The notes beneath the pieces were generated by a model. The model was not told the origin of the DNA. It did not search any database and saw only the letters and a list, made by a program, of their open reading frames with translations. Shown here piece after piece: positions 10,387 to 18,287 of a stretch of DNA of 64,000 nucleotides (position 1 is its first letter; each line of letters begins with the position of its first letter). The stretch covers positions 124,001 through 188,000 of the forward strand of contig NZ_RHPJ01000001.1 of the NCBI RefSeq assembly GCF_004786095.1, read 5' to 3'. The position numbers and the translations under genes were made by a program. This DNA comes from Serinibacter arcticus (GTDB lineage: Bacteria > Actinomycetota > Actinomycetes > Actinomycetales > Beutenbergiaceae).

Positions 10387-10392
10387 ATACTA
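10387..10392 (-). promoter_or_regulatory. Putative rpsB -10 element
   Basis: Minus-strand TAGTAT fits the actinobacterial TAnnnT -10. The matching -35 (GAGGAC, 10410-10415) is weak. It would give a leader of about 265-270 nt before rpsB. Confidence 0.4.
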
Positions 10393-10571
10393 CCCGACCG
10401 GCGAGGTCGGTCCTCGCGGTGCCGAGGATGCTGTGGTGCGAGCGGTGGCACCGGGGCCGCGACCGGCGTGGCGTGCGCGGCGACTGTCCCCCGCGACGAC
10501 GACGGCACGCCACCTCGATCGTGGTGCCGCGTGCGCCGCACGCCCCGGCGTGCGCGCCCCAGGATCACCGC

Positions 10572-11189
10572 ATGCCCCAGGTGCTCCGCGTCCTCGCCGG
10601 TGGCGCCGCCCTCGCCGCCCTCGCGACGACGGCGGTGCTCGCCACCTCGGTGACCACCCCGCCCCCGCGCCCCGCACCGGTCGCCGCGCAGGTAGCGCCG
10701 CCGCCGGTGTGGGTGTCGGCGTCGGCGTCGGCGGCCGAGGGCGCCACCAGCGCCCCGAGAGCCGTGCTCTACGCCTGGCCGGTGGAGCCGGCGACGGTGG
10801 TGCGGAGCTTCGACGACCCGGAGCAGCCGTGGCTGGCGGGCCACCGGGGCGTCGACCTCGCCGGGGCGGTCGGAGCGCCGGTCCGGGCGGCGGCCGACGG
10901 CGTCGTCGCGTTCGCCGGTCCGGTCGCCGGACGAGGGGTCGTGTCGATCGACCACGCCGACGGCATCCGCACGACCTATGAACCGGTCACCGCCACCGTC
11001 GTCGCCGGGCAGACGGTGACGCGCGGGGTGGTGATCGGCTCGCTCGCCGCCGGGCACGCGGGAGCCGGCGGTGTCGTGCCCGGCGACGGCGGCGCCACCC
11101 TCCACTGGGGCGCCCGAACCGGTCCGCAGACCTACGTCGACCCGACGCTCCTGGTCGCGGGAGAGGTGGTGATCCGACTCTGGGAGTAG
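10572..11189 (+). CDS. Secreted M23-family peptidase-like protein
   Basis: A 205-residue protein with a signal-like N terminus (LRVLAGGAALAALATTAVLATSV) and a C-terminal LytM/M23 domain. The segment HRGVDLAGAVGAPVRAAADG matches the metal-binding HxxxD of the family, and VVSIDHADGIRTTYEP and LHWGARTG follow; LHWG replaces the more usual LHFE/LHWE. The first ligand His and Asp are present, so it may be an active peptidoglycan endopeptidase. A Pro-rich, Ser-Ala repeat linker (three gtcggc units, 10715-10732) joins the two parts. An M23 gene divergent from rpsB is a common actinobacterial arrangement. Confidence 0.85.
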   Translation: MPQVLRVLAGGAALAALATTAVLATSVTTPPPRPAPVAAQVAPPPVWVSASASAAEGATSAPRAVLYAWPVEPATVVRSFDDPEQPWLAGHRGVDLAGAVGAPVRAAADGVVAFAGPVAGRGVVSIDHADGIRTTYEPVTATVVAGQTVTRGVVIGSLAAGHAGAGGVVPGDGGATLHWGARTGPQTYVDPTLLVAGEVVIRLWE

Positions 11190-11200
11190 TCGCTGGTTGG

Positions 11201-11845
11201 ATGGGCGTCGTGCCCGGACTCCACCACCTCGAGATCTGGGTCGCCGACCTCGCAAGGACCCGCCGGGAGTGGGGGTGGCTCCTGGACAGGCTCGGCCTGG
11301 TGCGGACGCAGACGTGGGGCGGCGGCGAGGCGGGCGGCGAGTCCTGGGCCGTCCCGTCCGCCGAGCCCGTGGTCGTTGCCGGGGCCCACGTCGTTCCCGG
11401 GGCCCACGTCGTTCCCGGGGCCCACGTCGTTCCCGGGGCCCACGTCGTTCCCGGGGCCCACGTCGTTCCCGGGTCCGACCCCGTCCTCAGGTCTGACCCC
11501 GTCCTCAGGTCGGACCCCGTCCTCGGGTCCGACCCTGTCCCCGTCCCCGTCCCCGTCCCCGGGCCCAGCCTCGTGACCAGCGCGGCCCACCGCCCGTACC
11601 TCACCCTGACGACCTCCCCGAACCTCGGCGCGGACGTGCACGACCGGCGCCGACCCGGGCTGAACCACCTGGCCCTCCTCGGCGGGGGTCGGGCGCAGGT
11701 GGACGCGATCATGGTCGACGGCCCGGCGCACGGCTGGTTCCCGCTGTACCCCGATCGGTACCCCCACGCCGGCGGACCCGACCACTACGCCGGGTGGCTC
11801 GAGAACGCGGCCGGATTCAAGGTCGAGGTCGTCGCCGAGCCCTGA
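11201..11845 (+). CDS. VOC-family (glyoxalase-like) protein with a repeat-expanded insertion
   Basis: A 214-residue protein. The N terminus (GLHHLEIWVADLARTRREWGWLL) and the C-terminal half (GLNHLALLGG, then YAGWLENAAGFKVEVVAEP) are the paired beta-alpha-beta modules of the vicinal-oxygen-chelate fold, with candidate metal-ligand histidines in both. About 60 residues in between are encoded by two arrays of 18-bp tandem repeats, giving five GAHVVP units and four SDPVxx units, then Pro-Val repeats. Without them the protein would have the usual ~150 residues. The substrate is unknown. The reading frame is intact across the repeats. It starts 11 nt after the M23 gene. Confidence 0.8.
   Translation: MGVVPGLHHLEIWVADLARTRREWGWLLDRLGLVRTQTWGGGEAGGESWAVPSAEPVVVAGAHVVPGAHVVPGAHVVPGAHVVPGAHVVPGSDPVLRSDPVLRSDPVLGSDPVPVPVPVPGPSLVTSAAHRPYLTLTTSPNLGADVHDRRRPGLNHLALLGGGRAQVDAIMVDGPAHGWFPLYPDRYPHAGGPDHYAGWLENAAGFKVEVVAEP
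11381..11561 (+). repeat. In-frame minisatellite inside the VOC gene
   Basis: Five identical 18-bp units (ggggcccacgtcgttccc) span 11381-11470. Four related but diverged 18-bp units of the form ggtcNgaccc(c/t)gtcc follow at 11472-11543. Three tccccg hexamers end the block. The 18-bp period keeps frame and adds six residues per unit. Confidence 0.95.
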
Positions 11846-12091
11846 CGACCGGATCGTCCCCTCGCCCTGACAGCCGGATCGTCACCGACGCAGCACCGCC
11901 GGATCGCTCCGACGCAGCACCGCCACGGACTTCCCGCTCGGTGGCTGTCACCCGGCGTCCGGTTCGCGCGCTGGTAGCCGGACCAGACGTGACAGTCGTC
12001 GAGCGAACCGGTGGAAACGTGACAGTCACCGCCCCGGTCCCCGTTCCCCGTTCCCCGTACTCCGGGGCGACGGCGGGGCCGCCGTCGAACG
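11846..12091. repeat. Convergent intergenic region with imperfect direct repeats
   Basis: Lies between the VOC gene and xerC, which point at each other. A 25/24-nt direct repeat (11873-11897 and 11898-11921) shares gccggatcg and cgacgcagcacc. Further on, gtgacagtc occurs twice, with its inverse near 11945. No credible gene; possibly duplicated terminator-like DNA. Confidence 0.6.
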
Positions 12092-13168
12092 TCAGGCTCG
12101 CGGGTGCGCCTGGGCGAAGGCGGCCAGCAGTCGTTCGGAGCTGACGTGGGTGTAGCGCTGGGTGGTCGCGAGCGAGGCGTGGCCGAGCATCTCCTGGATC
12201 GAGCGCAGGTCGCTGCCACCCTCGAGGAGATGGGTCGCGGCGCTGTGGCGGAGTCCGTGCGGCGCGATCTCCGGACCCCCGGCCGCGGCCGACGCCGCGT
12301 GCACGAGCGTCCGGACGGCGCGCGGGTCGATGCGACCGCCGCGTCGACCGAGGAACAGCGCCCGCCCCGACCCCGGCGTCACGAGCTGGTCGCGCACCGC
12401 CAGCCAGGCACCCAGTGCCGAGGCGGCCGGGGCCCCGTACGGCACCACGCGCTCCTTGCGCCCCTTGCCCAGCACCCGGACGAGCCGTTCGGTGTGCTCG
12501 AGCGAGGAGGTGTCGAGCGCGGTGAGCTCCGAGACCCGGAGCGCCGCGCCGTAGAGGAGCTCCAGCACGGCCCGGTCGCGACGCCGGAGCGCCTCGCCCA
12601 CAGGATCCGTCGCCGCGCCGGCATCGGCATCGGCGGCTGCTGCGGCGCCGGCGTCGGAATCGGTGCCGCGGCCCACACCGCCTCCGGCCCGGCCTGCTGC
12701 ACCCCCGACGGCAGCGGCATCCCCGACGGCGGCCGCCGCCTGCGCGGGCGTGAGCACGGTCGGCAGCACCCTGTCGGGACGGGGGCTGCGCAGCCGGAGT
12801 CCGGGGTCCGTGCTCATGAGTCCCTGGCGCGTGGCCCACCGGGTGAACGTCCGGGCGGCCGCGCCGCGGCGGGCGAGCGTGGACCGGCTGAGCCCGCGCG
12901 CGGCCAGGGAGGCGAGCCAGCGACGCAGCACGGCGAGGTCGACGCGCGCGAGGTCGGCGCCGGAGGCCGAGCCCGGGGCGGAGGCGAGCAGATCGACGAC
13001 GTCGCCGACGTAGGCCCGCACGGTGTGGTCCGAGAGCCCGCGCTGCAACGACAGGTGGGCGGCGAACTCCGCCACCACGGCGGCGTCCCCCGGGCGCACC
13101 CCGTCCGGAACGGGCGTCGGGGCGTCGGCCCCACTCGTCGCTCGCGTCGCACCACCCGTCCCCGCCAC
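12092..13168 (-). CDS. xerC: Tyrosine recombinase XerC
   Basis: Chromosome-dimer resolvase acting at dif with XerD. The C-terminal catalytic domain has the first Arg in GAALRVSELTAL, HGLRHSAATHLL (HxxR), and LGHASLATTQRYTHV with the Tyr nucleophile. The N-terminal SAM-like domain starts at AEFAAHLSLQRGLSDHTVRAYVGDV. At 358 residues it is longer than the usual 300 because a Gly/Ala/Asp-rich stretch of about 45 residues sits between the two domains. The start is uncertain: GTG 13166-13168 is my choice, but the frame stays open further upstream. Its place beside dprA identifies it as the housekeeping enzyme, not a mobile-element integrase. Confidence 0.9.
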   Translation of the reverse strand: MAGTGGATRATSGADAPTPVPDGVRPGDAAVVAEFAAHLSLQRGLSDHTVRAYVGDVVDLLASAPGSASGADLARVDLAVLRRWLASLAARGLSRSTLARRGAAARTFTRWATRQGLMSTDPGLRLRSPRPDRVLPTVLTPAQAAAAVGDAAAVGGAAGRAGGGVGRGTDSDAGAAAAADADAGAATDPVGEALRRRDRAVLELLYGAALRVSELTALDTSSLEHTERLVRVLGKGRKERVVPYGAPAASALGAWLAVRDQLVTPGSGRALFLGRRGGRIDPRAVRTLVHAASAAAGGPEIAPHGLRHSAATHLLEGGSDLRSIQEMLGHASLATTQRYTHVSSERLLAAFAQAHPRA

Positions 13169-13208
13169 ACGTTCACGGTGACCCGCCCAGCCCCTCCTGG
13201 CAAGCACC

Positions 13209-13272
13209 GCAACGCCGCAACGCCGCAACGCGGTGACGCCGTGACGCGGCGACGCGGTGACGCGGTGACGCA
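13209..13272. repeat. Eight tandem 8-bp units between xerC and dprA
   Basis: Units alternate between gcaacgcc/gcaacgcg and gtgacgcc/gtgacgcg, sharing a -ACGC- core. They sit upstream of xerC. The 8-bp period is not a codon multiple, which argues that this DNA is not translated. Confidence 0.8.
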
Positions 13273-13394
13273 CACCCGATGCGCCCCCCGTCCCCGTCCC
13301 CGTCCCCCCGCCGAGAACGCTCCCTGCGGTTCGTGGGCGGCGTCGGGGCCGCACCGGCCGTTCTTGACCACGGCTCGAGGCACCACCCGGGACC

Positions 13395-14555
13395 TCAGGT
13401 CGCGGTGCGGCGGTAGCGATCCCCCTCCCGTCGCACGTGACCCGCGAGCTCGAGCGCTCCGAGCGCGATCCGCACCTCCCGGGCGGCCAGCCCGCCCACG
13501 CGCGCGACCGACTCGAGCGTCGCCGCACCGCGGGCGGGGAGCGCCTCCCACACCTGGGCGTGCGAGCTGTCGAGGCCGGGCGGGGTGTCGCTCGGGCGGC
13601 GCACCGCGTCGTCGGACGGTTCGTCCGCCAGGTCCTCCCCCGCGCTCGCCATCAGCTCGCGAACCTGACCCGCGTCGCTGACGAGGACCGCGACCCCGTC
13701 CCGGATCAGGCGGTGGCACCCCGCCGACGCCGCGGAGGTCACGGGTCCCGGCACCGCTGCGACCGGTCGCAGCAGCCGGGCGGCGTGCATCGCCGTCGAC
13801 AGGGTCCCGGAGCGCCAGCCCGCCTCGACCACCACGCACGCGCCCGCGAGCGCCGCGATCAGCCGGTTCCGGGTGAGGAACCGCGACCGGCTCGGTGAGC
13901 TGCCCGGCCCGAGCTCGGCGACGACCGCCCCGTCCCGCGCCACCCGTGCCAGGAGGTCCGCGTTCCCTGCGGGGTAGAACCTGTCCAGCCCGCCGGCCAT
14001 CACCGCCACCGTCGCCCCTCCCACCGCGAGGGCCGCTCGGTGCGCGACGGCGTCGATGCCGAAGGCGCCGCCGGACACCACCGTCAGCCCCGAGTCCGCG
14101 AGACTCGCCGAGAGCTCTCCGGCGACGTGCTCGCCGTACCCCGTGCTCGCTCGAGCTCCGACGATCGCCACCGCGGGCCGACGCAGGATCCCCGGGTCGC
14201 CACGGACCCACAGGCAGTGCGGCGCCAGCACGTCGAGATCGTCGAGCGCCGCCGGCCACTCCTCGTCACCCGGGACGATCACGCGCCCGCCCAGCCGACG
14301 GATCCCCGCGACCTCGCGGGCGGGGTCCAGCCCCTCGACCCGCGGCGCCCACCGGGCGCGCGCCCGCTCCCACACGGGTGCGGGCCACAGTCCCGGCGGC
14401 GGTTCGGCGCGCGTCGAGCGCAACCATCCCAGCGCCCCTCGGTGGCCGAGGTGGGCCACGAGCGCCCCCGCCTGCAGGTCGCACGGCTCGGCGATCCTGC
14501 CCCAGGCCACCCTCGCCAGCACGGTGTCGTCCGCGTCCGGCAGCGGTTCAGCCAT
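13395..14555 (-). CDS. dprA: DNA-processing protein DprA
   Basis: Loads RecA on single-stranded DNA during natural transformation; broadly conserved even in non-competent bacteria. The Rossmann-like core shows VAIVGARASTGYGEH, VVSGGAFGIDAVAH and FLTRNRLIAALA around residues 130-260. A winged-helix (DML1-like) domain follows after a linker (AATLESVARVGGLAAREVRIALGALELAG). It is 386 residues, starts at ATG 14553-14555 and overlaps the comM stop by 8 nt. Confidence 0.95.
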   Translation of the reverse strand: MAEPLPDADDTVLARVAWGRIAEPCDLQAGALVAHLGHRGALGWLRSTRAEPPPGLWPAPVWERARARWAPRVEGLDPAREVAGIRRLGGRVIVPGDEEWPAALDDLDVLAPHCLWVRGDPGILRRPAVAIVGARASTGYGEHVAGELSASLADSGLTVVSGGAFGIDAVAHRAALAVGGATVAVMAGGLDRFYPAGNADLLARVARDGAVVAELGPGSSPSRSRFLTRNRLIAALAGACVVVEAGWRSGTLSTAMHAARLLRPVAAVPGPVTSAASAGCHRLIRDGVAVLVSDAGQVRELMASAGEDLADEPSDDAVRRPSDTPPGLDSSHAQVWEALPARGAATLESVARVGGLAAREVRIALGALELAGHVRREGDRYRRTAT

Positions 14556-16071
14556 GACTCCCCCGGATCCGCAGCGTCATCGCCGCCGCGACCTCCTGCG
14601 TGCCCGGCCGCTCACGTCCCGCGAGGTCGGCCAGGGTCCACGCGACGCGCTGCACCCTGTCGGCGCCACGCAGGCTCAACGTGCCGCGGTCGACGGCCCG
14701 GGTCACCCCAGACATTGCCTCGCGGTCCATCCGGTGGTGCCGCCGCAGCCACGCCCCCGGCACCTCGGCGTTGGTGGTCCACGGGGTGCCGGACCACCGT
14801 TGTCGCATGCGCTCGCGCGCCTGCCGCACGCGGGCGGCGACCTGCGCCGTCGGCTCGCCCTGGTCACCCGCGAGCACCGCGGCGTTGCTCGGGAGCACGT
14901 CGACCTGCAGGTCGACCCTGTCCAGCAGCGGGCCCGAGAGACGCGACAGGTAGCGCCGCCGCTGGATCGAGCTGCACGTGCAGCCGACGCCCGTCCCGGA
15001 GCTGAGTCCGCACGGGCACGGGTTGGCGGCGAGCACGAGCTGGAACCGTGCCGGGTAGCGCGCGGAACCGGCCGCCCGGTCGATCACGAGGTAGCCCGAC
15101 TCCAGCGGCTGGCGCAGCGTCTCCAGCACCCGGCTGGCGAACTCGGGCGCCTCGTCCAGCATCAGGACCCCGAGGTGGGCACGCGACGCGGCCCCGGGCC
15201 GCGGGATGCCGCTGCCGCCCCCGACGACGGCGGCCGCGCTCGCCGTGTGGTGCGGCGCCTCCAGCGGCGGTCGCGTGAGGAGCCCGCCGGCCGGGTCGAA
15301 CACCCCGGCCACCGAGTGCAGCGACGTCACCTCCACGGCCTCGGCCTCCGTCAGGTCGGGCAGCAGGCCCGGCAGTCGGGACGCGAGCATCGTCTTGCCC
15401 GTGCCGGGTGGGCCGACGAGGAACAGGTGGTGGGCACCGGCAGCGGCGACCTCGAGCGCGAAGCGTGCTTCGCCCTGGCCCAGCACGTCGGCGAGGTCGG
15501 GCTCGTCCGCTGGCGCGGCGGGAGCGACGGCGATCGGCTCCCCCACGGCGTCGGGCACCTCGACGTCGCCCCCGTAGCGCGCGATCAGCTCAGCGAGGTG
15601 CCGCGCCCCCGTCGCCTCGATCCCGGGCACGAGTGCCGCCTCCGCGAGGTTGCCCGCCGGGACGACCACGCGCGTGAACCCCGCCCGCACCGCGGCGTGC
15701 ACGGCGGGCAGCACGCCCCGCACGGGGTGGATGCGCCCGTCGAGACCGAGCTCGCCCAGGTGGACCACGCGCTCCGGGGCGTGCGGCGCGACACCGGCCG
15801 CGCGCAGCACGGCGATCGCCATGGCGACGTCGAACGCCCCGGCCTTGCGCAGGTCGGCGGGCAGCAGGTTGACCGTGATGCGCCTGGCAGGGAACGTCAG
15901 CCCGCACGACTGCACCGCCGCCCGGATGCGCTCGCGGGCCTCGCCGATGGCCGGATCGGGCCGACCCACGATCGTGAACGCCGGCAGCCCGAGCGCGAGG
16001 TGCGCCTCGACCTCGACCACGTGGCCGTCCATCCCCAGCAGGCTGACGGCGTGGCTGCGCCCGATGCTCAC
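14548..16071 (-). CDS. comM: Mg-chelatase-like AAA+ ATPase ComM/YifB
   Basis: Hexameric helicase that promotes branch migration during recombination of incoming DNA. At 507 residues it is full length. It has the N-terminal Lon-like/ChlI domain (LGLPAFTIVGRPDPAI), Walker A GPPGTGKTMLA near residue 220, Walker B LMLDEAPEFA, and the cysteine-rich ANPCPCG segment. GTG 16069-16071 overlaps the yraN stop as GTGA. It forms the yraN-comM-dprA-xerC operon. Confidence 0.95.
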   Translation of the reverse strand: MSIGRSHAVSLLGMDGHVVEVEAHLALGLPAFTIVGRPDPAIGEARERIRAAVQSCGLTFPARRITVNLLPADLRKAGAFDVAMAIAVLRAAGVAPHAPERVVHLGELGLDGRIHPVRGVLPAVHAAVRAGFTRVVVPAGNLAEAALVPGIEATGARHLAELIARYGGDVEVPDAVGEPIAVAPAAPADEPDLADVLGQGEARFALEVAAAGAHHLFLVGPPGTGKTMLASRLPGLLPDLTEAEAVEVTSLHSVAGVFDPAGGLLTRPPLEAPHHTASAAAVVGGGSGIPRPGAASRAHLGVLMLDEAPEFASRVLETLRQPLESGYLVIDRAAGSARYPARFQLVLAANPCPCGLSSGTGVGCTCSSIQRRRYLSRLSGPLLDRVDLQVDVLPSNAAVLAGDQGEPTAQVAARVRQARERMRQRWSGTPWTTNAEVPGAWLRRHHRMDREAMSGVTRAVDRGTLSLRGADRVQRVAWTLADLAGRERPGTQEVAAAMTLRIRGSHG

Positions 16072-16427
16072 GACCCCACCCCCGGGACGTGCGTGAGCAC
16101 CGGCGCCCCGCCGCGCGGCCAGAGGATGCCGATCACGTCGAGCCGCACGCCGCGCGGGCGCACCTCGTGGGCCGCCAGCCACAGCCCGGTCAACCGACGC
16201 AGCCGCGCCACCTTGGCGGGCGTGACCGCCGCGATCGGATCGCCGAACGCCGTCCCCGACCGGGTCTTCACCTCCACCACGACGAGGTCCTCGCCGTCCC
16301 GCGCCACGAGGTCCAGCTCACCACCCTCCCCGCGCCAGTTGCGCTCGAGCACCTCCCACCCCTGCTCGCGCACCCACGACGCCGCGAGGTCCTCACCCCG
16401 TCGTCCCAGGGCATCCTTCTCGGCCAC
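16068..16427 (-). CDS. YraN/UPF0102 family nuclease-like protein
   Basis: A small PD-(D/E)xK-fold protein of unknown role, always near rnhB and comM. Visible motifs are GRRGEDLAASW, then GGELDLVARDGEDLVVVEVKTR, in which the Glu-Leu-Asp and Glu-Val-Lys are the predicted metal site. I chose GTG 16425-16427 (119 residues) because it has GGAGG eight nucleotides upstream; the frame is open to 16457. Confidence 0.9.
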   Translation of the reverse strand: MAEKDALGRRGEDLAASWVREQGWEVLERNWRGEGGELDLVARDGEDLVVVEVKTRSGTAFGDPIAAVTPAKVARLRRLTGLWLAAHEVRPRGVRLDVIGILWPRGGAPVLTHVPGVGS

Positions 16428-16528
16428 GTCGACCACCTCCGAGCCCGAGGTTGGCACCGTCGTGCGACGCCTCGCCGTCGCCCCGTCATCACTGGCCGCC
16501 GCTGGTCCGTCCGCCTGCCCTGGGGACA

Positions 16529-16548
16529 GTCCGCCTCACCGGGCGGAC
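16529..16548 (-). terminator. Hairpin after the CGNR gene
   Basis: A 7-bp stem (gtccgcc with ggcggac, 6-nt loop) ends immediately after the CGNR stop codon. It would separate that gene from yraN. No T-tract is present. Confidence 0.5.
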
Positions 16549-16549
16549 C

Positions 16550-17092
16550 TCAGCCGCGCGCGGACCGCCGTGCACGGTAGGCCTCGACGTGCGCCCGGTT
16601 CCCGCAGTTGTTGACGTCGCAGAACCGCCGCGAGGAGTTGCGCGACAGGTCCACGAGCACCGCCTCGCACCCCTCGCACGTCCGCAGCCGGTCGAACGCC
16701 CCCGCCCGGACGACGTCGATCAGCGCCATCGCCGTCTCGACCTGGATCTGCGTGGCGAGGGCCGCGCCCGGTGCGTGCGCGTGCAGGTGCCAGTCCCAGT
16801 GGTCGTGCCGCACGAGCTGCGGCCGCGCACGCCCCTCGAGCAGCATCGCGTTGACCAGGCCGACGGCCTCGTCGCGGTCCACGCGCCACAGCCGGGCGAG
16901 GCCGTCGCGCACCTCGCGCACGGCCGTCAGCTCGGCCTCGTCGTGCGTGTGGGTGCCGGAGTAGTCGTGCGCGTCGTAGAAGTCGTCGAGAGCCTCGACG
17001 GTTCCCAGGCGGTCCTCGCCGTCGCGCATCCGAGCGGTGTTCACGAGGGCGGCGGCCGCGTGCAGCGACACCGTCGTGTCATGACTGAACAT
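16550..17092 (-). CDS. CGNR zinc-finger (ABATE-type) putative regulator
   Basis: A 180-residue protein ending in the CGNR zinc finger: CEGCEAVLVDLSRNSSRRFCD followed by NNCGNR, with four Cys as zinc ligands. The N-terminal ABATE domain (HAAAALVNTARMRDGEDRLGT, then DDFYDAHDYSG) is thought to bind a ligand and repress or activate a neighbouring gene. The finger is presumed to bind DNA. The ATG has AGGAG nine nucleotides upstream, and that element lies inside a copy of a repeated motif. It is divergent from an EamA exporter, a common pairing, which suggests control of that exporter (inferred). Confidence 0.88.
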   Translation of the reverse strand: MFSHDTTVSLHAAAALVNTARMRDGEDRLGTVEALDDFYDAHDYSGTHTHDEAELTAVREVRDGLARLWRVDRDEAVGLVNAMLLEGRARPQLVRHDHWDWHLHAHAPGAALATQIQVETAMALIDVVRAGAFDRLRTCEGCEAVLVDLSRNSSRRFCDVNNCGNRAHVEAYRARRSARG

Positions 17093-17099
17093 GTCGTTG

Positions 17100-17181
17100 A
17101 CTCCTGACGTGGTGGACCACTAGCGTCAGCAGCATCGTAGCGTTTGACTCCTGACACGGACTCCTCACGCGCACTCCTGAC
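17100..17181. promoter_or_regulatory. Four copies of actcctSac in the CGNR/EamA promoter region
   Basis: The 9-mer actcctgac starts at 17100, 17147 and 17173, with actcctcac at 17160. The last three are spaced exactly 13 bp apart. On the minus strand the first copy contains the AGGAG ribosome-binding site of the CGNR gene. A TACGAT -10 for the CGNR gene lies between copies one and two. A role as operator is inferred. Confidence 0.5.
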
Positions 17182-17231
17182 ACACGCTCCGGCCACTCCA
17201 CCCCCGCCCCACCCTCGCGAAAGACACGCCC

Positions 17232-18287
17232 ATGTCCGGTGCCCCGCTGCTCGACCCTCACACCACCCCCGTCGTCGGGCTCGGGGCAGCGGCCCCCGCG
17301 CCCGTCGCCGTCGACGGCGCAGCAGACGCCTCCAGCACCCGCCACCGCGGCCTGGGCCTGCTCGTCGGCCTGGCGGCCTCGGCCGCCTTCGCGACCAGCG
17401 GCCCGTTCGTGAAGCCGCTGCTCGAGGCGGGCTGGACCCCGGGTGGGGCGATCATCGTGCGCCTGACCATCGGCGCGGTCCTCCTGGCGGTCCCCACGCT
17501 CCTCGTGCTGCGTCGCACGCCGGGTGGTTGGCGCAGCGCACGCGAGAACTGGCGCTGGATCCTGGCGTTCGGGATCCTGGGCGTCGCCGCACCCTCGACC
17601 CTGTACTTCCTCGCCGTCGAGCGCCTGCCCGTCGCCGTCGCGCTGCTCGTGGAGTACACGGGTCCGCTGCTGCTGATCGGCTGGTCCTGGCTCCGCACGC
17701 GGCGCATGCCGCGCCCGGGCGTGCTCGTGGGGGCGAGCCTGGCGATGTTCGGCCTGGTCGCCGTGCTGGATCTCACCGGGAGCCTGGCGCTGGACCCCGT
17801 CGGCCTGATGTTCGCCGCCGGCTCCGCGATCGGCAACGCGTCCTACTTCGCTCTCACCGCCAGGCCGCTGACGATCCCGCCGCTCGCGATGGCCGGTCTC
17901 GGCATGGTGGTCGGTGCCGTCGCCGTCGTGCTCATCGGGGTGAGCGGGATCCTGGCGGTCCGGATGCCGTTCGTCGACGTCACGCTGCTCGACTCCCAGG
18001 TGCCCGCCTGGGTGCCGCTCCTGGTCGTGGGCGCCCTGCCCACCGCGGTCGCGTACGGGGTCAGCGTGATCTCGGTGCGGATGCTGGGTGAGCGCGTCGC
18101 CTCGTTCGTCGGCCTGGCCGAGGTCCTGTTCGCCGTGCTGCTCGCGTGGTTCCTGCTCGCGGAGCGCCCCACGCTCGCCCAGGGGCTCGGAGCCACCGCA
18201 GTGGTGGCCGGCGTCGCCGTCGTGCGCCGCTGGGCCGACCCCGCTACGGCACCTGCAGATCGGCCTTCGACAGCTCCTCGACGTTGA
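17232..18287 (+). CDS. EamA/DMT-superfamily exporter
   Basis: A 351-residue inner-membrane protein with ten predicted hydrophobic segments arranged as two EamA repeats. The first starts near GLGLLVGLAASAAFATSGPFVKPLL and the second near ALDPVGLMFAAGSAIGNASYFALT. Family members export amino acids or metabolites; no specific substrate can be assigned. The N-terminal ~38 residues are Pro/Ala-rich and probably cytosolic. Its 3' end overlaps the 3' end of the DUF2469 gene by 44 nt on the opposite strand, consistent with late insertion at this place. Confidence 0.87.
   Translation: MSGAPLLDPHTTPVVGLGAAAPAPVAVDGAADASSTRHRGLGLLVGLAASAAFATSGPFVKPLLEAGWTPGGAIIVRLTIGAVLLAVPTLLVLRRTPGGWRSARENWRWILAFGILGVAAPSTLYFLAVERLPVAVALLVEYTGPLLLIGWSWLRTRRMPRPGVLVGASLAMFGLVAVLDLTGSLALDPVGLMFAAGSAIGNASYFALTARPLTIPPLAMAGLGMVVGAVAVVLIGVSGILAVRMPFVDVTLLDSQVPAWVPLLVVGALPTAVAYGVSVISVRMLGERVASFVGLAEVLFAVLLAWFLLAERPTLAQGLGATAVVAGVAVVRRWADPATAPADRPSTAPRR

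Larger units (their letters stand above)
10119..10571. other. 453-bp divergent intergenic region between rpsB and the M23 peptidase
   Basis: No convincing gene. On the minus strand it holds the putative rpsB promoter and a roughly 270-nt rpsB leader; on the plus strand the upstream region of the M23 peptidase. A 7-bp inverted repeat (10361-10376) lies just downstream of the rpsB -10. I saw no match to a known riboswitch, including the c-di-AMP class often found before wall hydrolases. Confidence 0.6.

Noticed and set aside
10119-10571. c-di-AMP riboswitch before the M23 peptidase
   Set aside because: Such switches often precede wall hydrolases in actinobacteria, but I could not find their conserved boxes here.
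11381-11561. Tandem array as a CRISPR
   Set aside because: Units are contiguous without spacers, in frame with a VOC gene, and no cas gene exists in the window.
11794-12144. A 116-codon plus-strand frame after the VOC gene
   Set aside because: It overlaps the VOC 3' end in another frame, covers repeated DNA and the xerC 3' end, and shows no protein-like conservation.
12092-13168. Tyrosine recombinase as a sign of an integrated element
   Set aside because: It lies in the housekeeping yraN-comM-dprA order and looks like XerC. No attachment repeats or phage genes are nearby.
17100-17181. Direct repeats as ends of a mobile element
   Set aside because: All copies lie in one promoter region. No transposase or terminal inverted repeats accompany the CGNR/EamA pair.
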